Source of the DNA: DAISKN01 sp964553925
Lineage (GTDB): Bacteria; Acidobacteriota; Vicinamibacteria; Marinacidobacterales; SMYC01
Direction: 5' to 3'
NCBI GenBank assembly: GCA_964553925.1
Contig: CAZKNR010000264.1
Coordinates: forward strand, 62,001-126,000
DNA: 64,000 nt
This document shows, piece by piece, positions 23,913 through 34,700 of the stretch. The notes beneath the pieces were generated by a model, which did not search any database, had not been told where the DNA came from, and was given only the letters and a program-made list of their open reading frames with translations. Within the stretch, counting starts at the first letter, position 1. Each line of letters starts with the position of its first letter. The translations under genes and the position numbers were made by a program.

Positions 23913-24995
23913 TCACTGCTCTCTGTTCTCCGCCTCAAGCTTCTCGAGTTCTTTACGAAGGGAATCGGCCCAGGAGCCGTTCGGTGCGGCGCGGAGCAAT
24001 GAACGAAGGGCACGAATATGGGCGACGCGGAGTGCGTCTGTAGCGGGCACCGCGATGTCAGGAGTAACTCCTACGCCCTCCCAGTTTCGGCCAGTGATCG
24101 CCATTCGAACCTGTCCGTTGGGCACAATCACCTCAAGACGCGGATTCAGCGGGTATTCTCGGCCGGGGTTTGCGGCACCGGCCGTCTTCTCTCCCACGAT
24201 CTCGCCGCGTTGCCGTTCCTGGACGAGAAAGGCGAGCCCTTCGCCAGCTGAGAACGTTCGTGCGGATGTGAGTATGTAAAGAGGACGCACGCCGTCGCGA
24301 TTGGGAACCGCTGGGTCTGCCGTCGAATAGAGACCGTCCTTGGGGTCGTAGCGCGGAACGATCTCGAAAAGTGGAAGTCCGGAGGCATCAAAAAAGTAGC
24401 TGGCGACTAGGGCCACGGTACCGGGGGAGCCTCCTGCGTTGTCGCGCATATCCACGATCAACGCATCAGCGTGTCGCAAGCTTTGCATTGCCGCCGTGAT
24501 CGCGTCTCGTGCCTCATCCTGGCGAAAGAAATAGGTGACATTGAGATAACCGACGTTCCCGCTAAGGATCTGCATGTGTTCTACGCCGAAGTTGGAGCGG
24601 CGGCCGCGCACCTGTCGAGGGTCGTTGCTGGTCTCGGCGGTCGGAGACGCGGGGTCAGTCGATTGAGCGATTGAGACCGCGATGTGTTTGTCGCTGGTCA
24701 GTTCATACAAGTCGTCGGTCAATATGGCTGCGAGCGATTCCAGAGTGCTCGCCTGGAGATAGCGGCCCTCATTAAGCCGCGCGCGAAGTGCTTCGTCGAC
24801 TCGCGCCGCCACATCAGGATCAAAGTACTCCTTCTCAACGACTGCCGCGAGTGAGCGTACAGTTTCCTGAATGAAGTCACGGTCGACTGGACCGTTGGAC
24901 TGCCAACTCGACGCCTGCGTAGAAACCGTGGACAGAGTGAGCGTCAGAGCTACAAAGTGAAATCGAAACGCATTCCGCTCGGTCCATACGATCAT
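23913..24995 (-). CDS. S41 family (C-terminal-processing-like) serine protease, exported
   Basis: The 360-residue protein has an N-terminal hydrophobic segment (FRFHFVALTLTLSTVSTQASS) that is probably a signal peptide, then a helical domain (DFIQETVRSLAAVVEKEYFDPDVAARVDEALRARLNEGRY...LTDDLYELTSDKHIAVSI). The S41 catalytic fold follows: NVGYLNVTYF, ALIVDMRDNAGGSPGTVALVASYFFDASG, LYILTSARTFSAGEGLAFLVQERQRGEIVGEKTAGAANPG. The nucleophile is the Ser of TFSAGEG. There is no PDZ domain, so it belongs to the short S41 type (IRBP/TSP-like). It lies inside island 1, is framed by a 13-bp inverted repeat, and has no obvious partner. A role in processing the neighbouring RHS protein is possible but unsupported. 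Confidence 0.85.
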   Translation of the reverse strand: MIVWTERNAFRFHFVALTLTLSTVSTQASSWQSNGPVDRDFIQETVRSLAAVVEKEYFDPDVAARVDEALRARLNEGRYLQASTLESLAAILTDDLYELTSDKHIAVSIAQSTDPASPTAETSNDPRQVRGRRSNFGVEHMQILSGNVGYLNVTYFFRQDEARDAITAAMQSLRHADALIVDMRDNAGGSPGTVALVASYFFDASGLPLFEIVPRYDPKDGLYSTADPAVPNRDGVRPLYILTSARTFSAGEGLAFLVQERQRGEIVGEKTAGAANPGREYPLNPRLEVIVPNGQVRMAITGRNWEGVGVTPDIAVPATDALRVAHIRALRSLLRAAPNGSWADSLRKELEKLEAENREQ

Positions 24996-25020
24996 AGCGT
25001 CAGGTATCCCGTGGAGGACT

Positions 25021-25033
25021 GCTCTGGTCTAAC
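25021..25033 (-). repeat. 13-bp inverted repeat, right arm, flanking the S41 gene
   Basis: GCTCTGGTCTAAC on the + strand is the exact reverse complement of 23880-23892, so the two arms enclose the S41 gene (1,154 bp overall). The GTCTAAC core has the RYYYAAC form. Confidence 0.6.
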
Positions 25034-25274
25034 GAAAAGCTAAAGCAGCGGGCGGCTGATGCGATCGAAGTATACCCGTGTTTGCTGTGAAGCGTTGTTG
25101 TGTGGCGACTGGGGTCCTGCCTCGCGTGGGACCGTGAAGCAACGGTCGACGCAAAGCTAGTCGCTTACGCGCTTCAACATGGATAAACTTCAAGAACTCC
25201 TGATGCCGACGTCGTTCGTAGCACTGGCCCACTTCAATTTCATCCGTGCTACCCGGGACCACCGACGGTGACAT
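25029..25274 (-). mobile_element. Remnant of an IS630-family transposase
   Basis: An 81-codon frame whose ATG overlaps the immunity-gene stop by one base (TAATG) encodes DEIEVGQCYERRRHQEFLKFI in its first third. This closely resembles the VIGQCYxRHRHQEFLxFL segment of IS630 transposases, ahead of their second catalytic Asp. After FLKFI the similarity stops and no DNY motif follows in this frame, so the element is truncated or frameshifted. The rest is probably not meaningful coding sequence. It covers most of the gap between the immunity gene and the S41 gene. Recognition is from memory of the family. Confidence 0.5.
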
Positions 25275-25696
25275 TACCCTCCCGCATCGGACAGGAACTC
25301 CTGGGCAAGGGCCCGGACGTCTGGGGCAGCACGCTCGTCTGCCGCAAGAGCACGCATTGCGAGCAGGTACCTCTGCTTCTCCGCACCCTCCGATCCGTTT
25401 ACTAAGCGGTTCAGCATCCAGACGTTGAGAGAGGTTGTCCTACGGGCAACCGACTCGAGAAGGAGTTGCTCGTATCCGTCCTTGTAGAACTCCTCTACAA
25501 AATGGACGAGCGGTCCGGGAGCACCAAGGTCCTGGTCTGGATGAGCCTCAATGAAACGAAGCACCGGCTCCAGCGCGAACTGAGCGTCCTCGCACTGCCG
25601 TAATTCGTTCATGAGCTGTTCCAGCCGCTCAAAGTACCCAGGCTCGAACTTGAGGTTGTACAGCCTACCAAGAACTTCCTCCACTTGCTTTGCCAT
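25274..25696 (-). CDS. Probable immunity protein for the RHS toxin
   Basis: The 140-residue acidic, helical protein has no signal peptide or membrane segment. Visible blocks are VEEVLGRLYNLKFEPGYFERLEQLMNELRQCEDAQFALEPVLRFIEAHPDQDLGAPGPLVHFVEEFYKDGYEQLLLESVARRTTSLNVWMLNRLVNG. The GAPGPLVHFVE...WMLNRLVNG pattern resembles small proteins I know from next to polymorphic toxins, but I cannot name a family. Position is the main argument: it starts 12 bp after the toxin stop on the same strand, where RHS immunity genes lie. It would bind and block the toxin tip in the cytoplasm. Confidence 0.65.
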   Translation of the reverse strand: MAKQVEEVLGRLYNLKFEPGYFERLEQLMNELRQCEDAQFALEPVLRFIEAHPDQDLGAPGPLVHFVEEFYKDGYEQLLLESVARRTTSLNVWMLNRLVNGSEGAEKQRYLLAMRALAADERAAPDVRALAQEFLSDAGG

Positions 25697-25708
25697 TGCC
25701 TTCCATGC

Positions 25709-28700
25709 TTACTTGATTAGGCCCTGACGCCGTGCGTGCTCGATCGCCTTATTCGTCAACTTCTGGATCTCTCTTCTCGAATAGCCGGCCTGGTGCAGAA
25801 TTCTTGCATTTGCGGCGATGTTTTCCAGAGCCGATTGATTGGCTACATCAAGACCCGATTGCGCTCGGTTGAGCTCGATGTGCTTCCTCCGGTTAACCGC
25901 AATTACGGGGTTCTGCCTCGACGCAGGCGTCGAAAGCCGTGTTGTTGCTAAGCCCTCCCGCTTTAGTACGGCATGCTGCAAGAGCTCGTGTCCCTCGAGT
26001 TGGTCTCCGACACGGGATCGCGCTCGAAAGTCTTCGAAGCTCGCACGTTCGTTTTCTCGGATCGGCGGTCGGGGCCGTGTCCCCCTGCTTGGAGCCGTGC
26101 CAGCAGGCGCTTCATAGAATTCACGTGCGGCGGCACGACGCGCAGCAACGGCATCGGGGTGGTACGGACTCCCGCGAAGGGCCGGGGACGGGGTCGTATT
26201 CCTAACGGCTCCAACCCCACCACCAACGCATTCGTTGTGGACCAGGACACCCTGCTGACCCACGAAGTAGTTGTGGTTGTCCGCGACCGTGAAGTTGTAA
26301 ACGCGACCGCCTTCACCGCGACTCCTGACCTGAGCAACCTGAGCCCACTCGCCATTGGGCCGCTGCACGAGATCGCCTGAGCCAAGCTCCTTCGCAGCGA
26401 CCCATTTCGCTTCACCGTCTTCGTCTCCTCCCGCTAGATTATCTCTAGCCCTCCTGGTAAAGAAAGGATGCTCCGGTGTGACGCCGATTGCCCTCTCCTC
26501 GCCGACAACCGCCACCTCGAGGAGTTCCTCCGCCCACCTCTGGAACGTCGCAACCACTGGCTTGTATTCCGCCCGGTTCTCGCCAACGTTATGGCTCAGC
26601 ACAACGTCGCCTACCTGAAGCTCCTCGATCGCCTTCAACCCCTCCCGCGTCCACACCGGTGTGCCCGCCTCGAAACAAACCTGCCCCGTCTGAACGAAGC
26701 TCCGCGCCTGTTCCCGCGAATAACCCATCCCCTCCAACTGCCGATACTTCGTCCGCAGCTCGCCGACGCTGAACCTCGGGTTCGATGCCGCAGGCGGTGT
26801 CTTTCCCAATGACGACACCGCTCCCTCTTCCTCAATCACCGCCGCCGCGCTTCCTGCCGTCGGCCTTCCGCCTCCCCCTGCCGACGGCGCCGCCCTTCCC
26901 TTCACCACCGCCTTTCCCACCTTCCACCCGAACCACACCTTCAACGCGCCGGTCCCTACCGCGGATACCTTGTCCACTGCATTCGCGTTCGGGTCCATCA
27001 GCGTGTTCACTTCGTCGATCGGCAGATGCATCCGCACCGCCCCGCTGAAACCCTTCTCCAACGCCTCGGGCACGCTCTTGCCCTCCGCCAGCGCGGTCAC
27101 GATCGGCTCGCCTGAGCCCAGTGTCGCCAGGTTAAACAAACCCTTGGTCACCCCTCGCGCGTACTCCCGGCCGACGTCCAGGCTCCCGCTCTCTCGACTC
27201 AATCGCCCCTCGGCATACGCGCTCTCTACCTCCGCCGTCCCTCCCAAACTCGCTATCGCGTAGAAAGTATCGTTCATCCGATCGAACGATTCCCCGTACG
27301 TCTGCTCCGCTCTTTCCATCCTTCCCGCAAGCGCCTCGCCTCCCGTCGTCAACGCAAACTTCACCCACTCTCCGACTGTCCCCTCCGCCTCTCGTCCCGT
27401 CGGATCGATGAACACCAAAGGATTCCCCCGCGCATACCCATACCGATGGAGACTCGGCAGATCCGCGATGTCGCCGAGAACGCTGTCCTGCGTCAGGAAC
27501 CGCCCCCACCTCGGGTCGTAGAACCTCGCGCGGAAATAAACCAGCCCCGTCTCCCGGTCCTCCTCCTGACCCGTATACCCGAAGTGATTCCCGCTCGACC
27601 CCACCCTCAGCCTCGCCACTCCCCACGCGTCGTAAAAGACCGACTCCCGCACTCGGCCGTCTTCTCCCGTCAGGCTCACTGTCGAGCCCAACCCATCCAC
27701 GTGGAAAAAGCTCCGCCTCGAAAAAACGTCCTTCACGCTCAGCAACTGGTCCAGCCCGTACTCGTACTTCCTCACCGTCCGGTTCGTCTCGTCCGACTCC
27801 GTCACCACCGAGAGCTCGTCGTACGTGTACCTCCTTATCCCTTCATCCCCGATCTTCAGAATCCTCCGGCCCTCCGCGTCGTACCCGAAGCGGCCCAGGA
27901 TCGCCGTCCCTTCCTCAACCTGCCCCACCTGATCCCGGATGTCGTACCGGTAGCGACGCGCAACCCCACCTTCTCTCTGCACCGCCAGGTTCCCGTTGCC
28001 GTCGTATTCGAAACCCACCACCTCCGCCCCCGAGGGATCGGCCACAACCCTCAATCGGTTGATCGGGTCGTAGCTGTAGCGCAGCTCCGAGGAAGCCCCT
28101 CCGCTCGTCACCTCCCGCGTTCGGTTGCCCGCACGGTCGTATTCGTAGCCGACCTCCTTTCCTTCCGGATACCTCACCGTCTTCAGTCGATTCACTCCGT
28201 CATAGTCGTAGGTCGTCTCCTCCCTCCGGCCCCCGTTCCTCTCCACCTGTTTCGCTCGATTGCTGTTGGCCGAGTACTCGTAGGAATACGCCGCTATCGG
28301 GCTCACGCCCATGAGGTGCGTGACGTTCGTCAGCCGGTCCAACGCATCGTATTCGTACGTCGAGCTCGTCCCGTTCGGGTTGACCACCCTCTGCTTCAAC
28401 CCGTCGTCGGAATACTCGTACGTCGTCGTGCCTCCCTCCGTTATCACGCTTTTCAGCCGATTCAGGGAGTCGTAGAGGTAGGTGGTGGGAATGTTGTCGG
28501 GGTCTATCAGGGATGTGCGATTGCCTGCTCGGTCATAGCCGTACTTCAGAGTCCGTCCGATGCCGTCCGTCTCACTCTCCAGACGGTCCAACGCATCGTA
28601 CGTCCTCAGCGTCGTGAACGCCCCCGGAGGATCGCTTCCCGAGCTCCTCGTCTCATCCACGCGAATCAGGTTGTCGTTCGCGTCGTATATCGAGTCGATC

Positions 28701-31700
28701 CGGTGCGTCCGGGTGAACAACGCGAAATCCTCGGCCGTCAGCGTAAACACCCTCGCCGTCTCGCGGTTCAGCTCGTCATAGACGTAGCTCACCTCCTGAG
28801 CCTTCGCGTCCACCAATCGAACCTGATTCCCGTTCTCGTCAAACTCGTGAAGCGTCACCAGGCTCTCGCCCTCCGGGTCCTGCGTCATGCGGAACATCCG
28901 GTCCAGAGCGTCGTATTCCATCGATACCTTCCGGCCCTCCCCGTCCCTCTGCTCCACTCGATTCCGATTGGAGTCGTACCTGAACTGGAACACTCCCGTG
29001 TCAGCCGCCCTCACCTCCAGAAGCTCGTTCAGCTCCCCGTACTCGTACTCCGTGCGCTGACCCTCAGGCTCCACCTCCGACGTGCGGTTGCCTTCCCCGT
29101 CGTACTCGAACCTCGTCACGTTTCCTTCCGCATCCTCGACGGAAATGACCCGGTTCAGTTCGTCATACGTGTTCTTCACGTCGAACGGACTCCCCGTCGC
29201 CCGACCGTCTTTCTCCTCCAGGAGATTCCCCGCACGGTCGTACACAAAGCTCGTCGTCGTGCCCAGGGCGTCGGTGCGCGCGATGAGCCGGTTCGCTCCG
29301 TCATAACTGAACTCCGTGACGTTCCCGTTACTATCGAGGCTCTTCACCCGGTTGTTCACCCCGTCGTACTCGTGCCGCTCCTGAACGACCCCCGACCGCG
29401 TCACCGACAAAAGCCGACCCAGAGCGTCCGTCTCCGTCTCCCTCACCAACCCCCGCGCATCCGTCTCCAGCACCTTCCGCTCCGAATCCCGGTACTCCGT
29501 CACCTCCACTTGACTCAACGCATCTTTCACTCGAACCACACGGTTCAGACCGTCGTAGATGAACTCCGTCCTCTTCCCCCGCCTGTCCACTTCCGCCGTC
29601 AGATTCACCCCGTCGTACTCAAATGTCTGGGACTTCCCGAGCGCATCCGTCACCTTCACCTCACGGCCCTGCCCGTCCATCTCGTACGTCGTACGGTTCC
29701 CCCGCGCGTCCGCCTCCATTCGCTTGCGGCCCGCATCGTCGTACTCAACCCCCGCCACCACGAGGTCCCCGCCTCCCGTCACCGGCTGCTGGATGCGCGT
29801 CTCCACGAGCCTCCCCAGGTTGTCGTACCCGAAACTCCGCCCGTGCCCCCGCCGGTTCACCTCCCTTACTTTCTTCCCCTCCCCGTCGTACTCCATCGCC
29901 GTGACCAGCGACAGCTCCTCACGCATCTCCTTCTGCCGGTTCAGTCCGTCATAGACGAACTCCGTCTCCCTCCCCTCCGCATCCAACACCCTCACCAGGT
30001 TTCCGTTCGCGTCATAGAAGTTCCGGCCCACCAGCTCTTCCACACCCGTCTCCTGGCGAACCTCGTGCACCCGATCCATCCCGTCCAGAACCGTCGTCGT
30101 CTCGAATCCTCGCGGGTCCGTCACCGTCATACTGTGCGCGAAATCGTCGTACCCGTACGTCGTCACGTAGGTGAAACTACTCGGCCCTCCCCCGGTCACC
30201 GTCTTTCTCACGGGACGGCCCAACGCGTCGTACTCCACCTCCATCAGAAGCCCTCGCGTCAGGTCCTCCTCCTCCGTACGGTTGTCCTCCTCATCGTACG
30301 CGTACCTCGTCACGTTCCCCTCGGGGTCGGTCTTTTGCACCAGACGGTTCAGCCGGTCGTACTCGAACCGGCTCTCCTTCCCCCTCGCATCCCGCGCCGT
30401 CAGAGTGTTCCCGACCTTCTCGTACGTGAACGCCTCCACGTGAGACACCGGCGTCGCTAGTAGCCGCCTCTCCTTCACCCGGTACAACCCGTCGTACACG
30501 AAATCTGTCCGGTTTCCCTGAACGTCCGTCTCGAATACCTTGTTCCCCAAAGCGTCGTAGCCCATCTCCGAGACGACCTTCGTCTCTCCGAATGGGCCAC
30601 CTACCGCGACCCGCGTCAGCCGATTCAGCTCGTCGTACGTGTTCTCCGTCACCACTCCAAGGCGATCGATCACCCGAATCAGGTTGCTGTTCCCGTCATA
30701 CACCATCGCCGTCACGAGCTCGCGCGCGAGTCCCCCTCCGCTCTCTTTTCTCTCTTTCACCCGATTCAGTCCGTCCAGAACCAACCGCGTCACCAGACCC
30801 AAGCCGTTCGTCTGCGTCTTCATCTCCCCGTTCGGAAAATACGCCGTACGCACCACTTCCTCCGCCGAGGAGCCCAGAGCATCGATCCGTCTCCGCTCCG
30901 TGACTCGGTCCAACTCGTCGTACCCCATCGACGAGCTGTGCCCCAGCGTGTCCTCCGTCGACCTCAGACGGCTCCTCAGGTCGTACACGCTCGTCGCCGC
31001 GTTCCCCAGAGCATCCTGCACTCGCACTACGCTCCCGAAAGCGTCGTACTCGTACTCCGTCGTGAACCCCCGCTTGTCCACCTCTTGCAGCAGGTCTCCG
31101 TTCTCCGGGTCATACACGTACCGCATCACGTTGCCCGCGGCGTCCGTCATGGAAACGACGTTCCCGTTCCCCGGGTCGATCTCGTACACCGTCTTTCGCC
31201 GCACACCGTCCGCTCCGCCCGCGTCCACACTCTCCCTCAGGCGGTTGAACACTGTGTCGTACTGGTACGAGCTCGAAACCTCCCCCATCTCCGTCTCGAT
31301 GACCTCTTCCGTCAGGTTCCCGTTCCCATCGTAGGCATACCGCGTCACCCGACCGTTCGCGTCCACCTCCCTTGTTTTCACCACGTCGTCGAGCGCCCAC
31401 TCCATCTGCGTCACCACACCGCCCGGCTCTTCGATCGAAACAGGGGAGCCGCTCGGATTCATCCGGTATGTCGTCAAAAGACCCCGTCCGTCCGTCACTC
31501 GCGTGATGAACCGCCCCTGCGAAACCTCCGACAGGTCGTACTCGAACCCTGTCGTCACACTCTCGGGCTGGCCTACCTCCTTCACAAAATCGATGAATCC
31601 CTCGTTTTCTCCAAAGTACGCATACTCCGTCGTATTGCCGTTCGCATCCGTGTACAGAAGGAGGTTGTGCCGGTCTCGCACCAGATCCACGCTGTACGCG

Positions 31701-34700
31701 TACCTCTCGACTTTCTCCCCACGCGTCACCTTCACCAGGTTCGCAAACCCGTCATACTCGTAGTCCACCCGCAGTCCCAGAGGTCCGGTGATCGTTTTGA
31801 CCCGGGGCTTTTCCACGACCGTCACGTACTCGAACCGAAGCGCGCGGCCACGGCTCCCATCCGGCCTCTCCTCCACCACCTCTTCGATCTTTCGCTCCGC
31901 GTCATAGAGGATCCGGATGCGGTTTCCGTTCGGCTCCTCGATGAACTCCAGCGTCGGCCGCCCGTCGAAGTTCCTCTCCGGGTCCAGGTAGTGGTACCGC
32001 ACCCGCTCCTTGGTGAAGAAATCGAAGCTTCCGTCCGGGTTCTCGACCAGAGACGTGTGATAGCCCTTCTGCGCCTTGAAGCTCGTCCCCTCCTTCACGA
32101 ACCGATGACCCGACCCCTCCGCTCCCACCACCGTGTAGAAGCACTCCGTCACGATGAGCCTCGAGAGGTAGTTCAGGTTCCAGCCCGCTCCGAGGGGTCC
32201 CTCCTCCGAGCTTCCCGTGCTCGAGTAGGTCCGCGTCACCTCGAGCCCGAGCTTCCGCCCCGGGATCCGAACGTCCGTCGAGCTCGCCACCAGATGCCCA
32301 TCCAGCAGATCCACTCCGTTGATGAACGTATGGCCCACCGGCAGCACGTTGTGCGTGTCCGCTTCCACGAGGAGCTCACCGGTCCGCTCCACTCTCACTG
32401 TCGGGTCTTCGGGAAGCTCGGCCACGATTCTGAACTCATGAACCCCGCTCACCGGCGGGAACAAGGCGACCTCCGAGATCGCATACGCGAGCCCGTCTTT
32501 CCGCGGCGCCTCGAGCTCCGAGAACACCACCGTCTCGGTCCCCCCCACCTTCAGCGAGATCGTCACCTTCGCCGGAAGGCTCAGCCGGTACAACAGCGGA
32601 TCCACCGAGCGCAGGCACACCGTCTCATTGATCGGGTCCACTTCCAGATTCAGTCTCACCCGCGGGCTCACTCCGAATAGGAGGGGTGCAAAAGGCACCC
32701 CGAGCCTTGGAGAGCGTTGCTCCTTTTCCGTACCCCGGTTCAGGACCACCTGCATCCGAGGATCCAGGAAAGGCACCTCCAGACCCTTGTTGAACGGCGC
32801 CTCGCCCAGTCCCTGAACCATCGTCCCCGAAAGCCGCGTCTTCAGCGTCTCGCCCGAGTACAGCTCCACCTCCGCCGTCGCCACCTCGAAATCCCTCGGT
32901 ATCACGCCGAGCAAGAACCGGCCTGCATGCGCTGCCTTCGGAACGTCGTCCGTCACCACCACCCGCGGGTCCACCGCGATCAGGGAGACGATGTCGATCG
33001 CGGTCAGCTTTACCCCTTCCTCGCCGTCGGTATTCACCAGGAGCGCTCCCGCAATGCCCGAATCGCCCGGCACAGCACCGCTCCCGCTCAACACTCCCAG
33101 AAACCGCGGAGACTCAAGCTCCGCCAGGCTGTAGCTCTCCATCCCCGCCGACGTGCTCACGAACACCGTCTGGTCCAGAGGGTCCACCGACACCGCCTGG
33201 CCCCAGCTCCCCTGTAGCACCAAAACCGAGAGCACCACCGGAGCGTTTCGGTCGCTCACATCCACAACCGCCATCCGACCGCCCGAAGGACCCGCTCCCT
33301 GTCCGCCCACCACCACCGAAAGCGTTTTCGCCCCCGCCGGCATCAGCGCAATCCGCGACGGGTAGCCGAGTCCCACGCCCGCTTTCTCTAGCCTCACGTT
33401 CGTGAGCGCCTGCCTCACCGGCGTCAGCTCCACCGTCGTCAGCAAGCCGGGCTCTCCCGACAGGAACGAGCCCACGTACGCCACGGGACCTTCCACCGCG
33501 ACCGACACCGCGCTCAGCGTCCGTCCGCCCTCCGTCAGCCCCAGCACCTGCACGATCGACTCGCGCGCGAATCCCAGGCCCTTCCTAAACAGTTGACGGC
33601 CTGCATCCACGTCGTAGGTGAACGCGTCGATCGCATGCTCCTTGAAAATGCTTTCCGCCACCGCCAGGTCCACCACCTGCAGGCCGGTGGTCCCCGAAGC
33701 GACGTAGGCGAAGCCCCGATCCAACGCGAGACCGGCGTCAAAGGCTCCTTGCACTCCCGGCAAGCCCGTCGTCACCAGTCCGACAAAAGGATACGGCGAC
33801 GTCGCACCCGACACGTCGAAGACCGTGATGCCGCCATTGCCGCTACGCGGGTTGAACGACACCACGCCCGCAAGGTCTGGCCCGGCGTCGCGGCCGTCCT
33901 CAACCACCAACTGACGCACCATGCTCCCCACGAACAACGAGTCCCGCGGTCCGATCCGCTTCGGCTCGCTCGGCTGGCTGAGGTCGTACGCGACCAGAGT
34001 TCCAAAGCTCCCGGCCGCGCCGCTGTTCGGAAGCGCCACGAACGCCCTGTCGCCAAGCGTCGCGAGGGCGAGCGGCGCCTCTTCCGTCGCGACTTCACCG
34101 AGCCGCTCTGGCAAGAACGTCGTGAACGGCAGGAGAGTCGGATCGGGGCTGCTGCTCAGCTTCTCCGGCGGCTGGTCGGTGTCGACGATGTCGTCCGTGA
34201 ACGCCAGCTCGTAACTCGCTCCGTACTTCAGGCCCTGCCGCGGGACCATCGTCAGCGCCGTGATGATGCTCGAAGCCGTCACCGGCCCCTGGCCCATCGG
34301 CCCCGACCCGATCAAATCCAGGCTCGTCTCGAGAGTCGTCCCCGACTCCCTCAGCTTCACCGACGCCTTTGACACCCGCGTCACCGGCTCCGTGAACTGC
34401 ACGCTGAACACCTGCCCCAGAGGCACACCCTTCTCGCCCGGGAGCGGAATCGACAAGTCCGTGACGATCGACGGCGGGCCCGATAAAGGCTGGTCGTTGC
34501 CTCCTCCCGTCGCCACCGCCAGGAAACTTTTCCTCGCCCCGAACGCGTTCAAGAACGCATCGATCGCCTCCAGCTTGAGCGTGTAGCCCCGAGCTTGAGT
34601 CGGCGTGAAACGCGCCACCAACGTCGTCACCCCGATGCTCTCCAGCACCAGCGACGCGTCGTTCACCGACAGGCTCGCCCGGCCGGGAGTCACCTCGAAC

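Noticed and set aside
23853..24013. Upstream extension of the truncated alr frame to 24013.
   Set aside because: It runs in another frame over the end of the S41 gene. Its residues show no homology to alanine racemase, and the alr match stops at about 23852.
25027..25110. A complete attC recombination site next to the S41 gene.
   Set aside because: The GTTAGAC core is good, but the matching RYYYAAC core is imperfect (best ACACAAC) and the internal arms pair only weakly. I report the inverted repeat but not an attC site.
27446..30460. A 1,004-codon open frame on the + strand under the RHS gene, and others like it (30938-32680, 34595-36091).
   Set aside because: They are antisense shadows of the YD-repeat and Ig-like coding sequence. 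High GC at third positions keeps the opposite frames open. The translations are low-complexity Pro/Arg/His-rich with no family signature.
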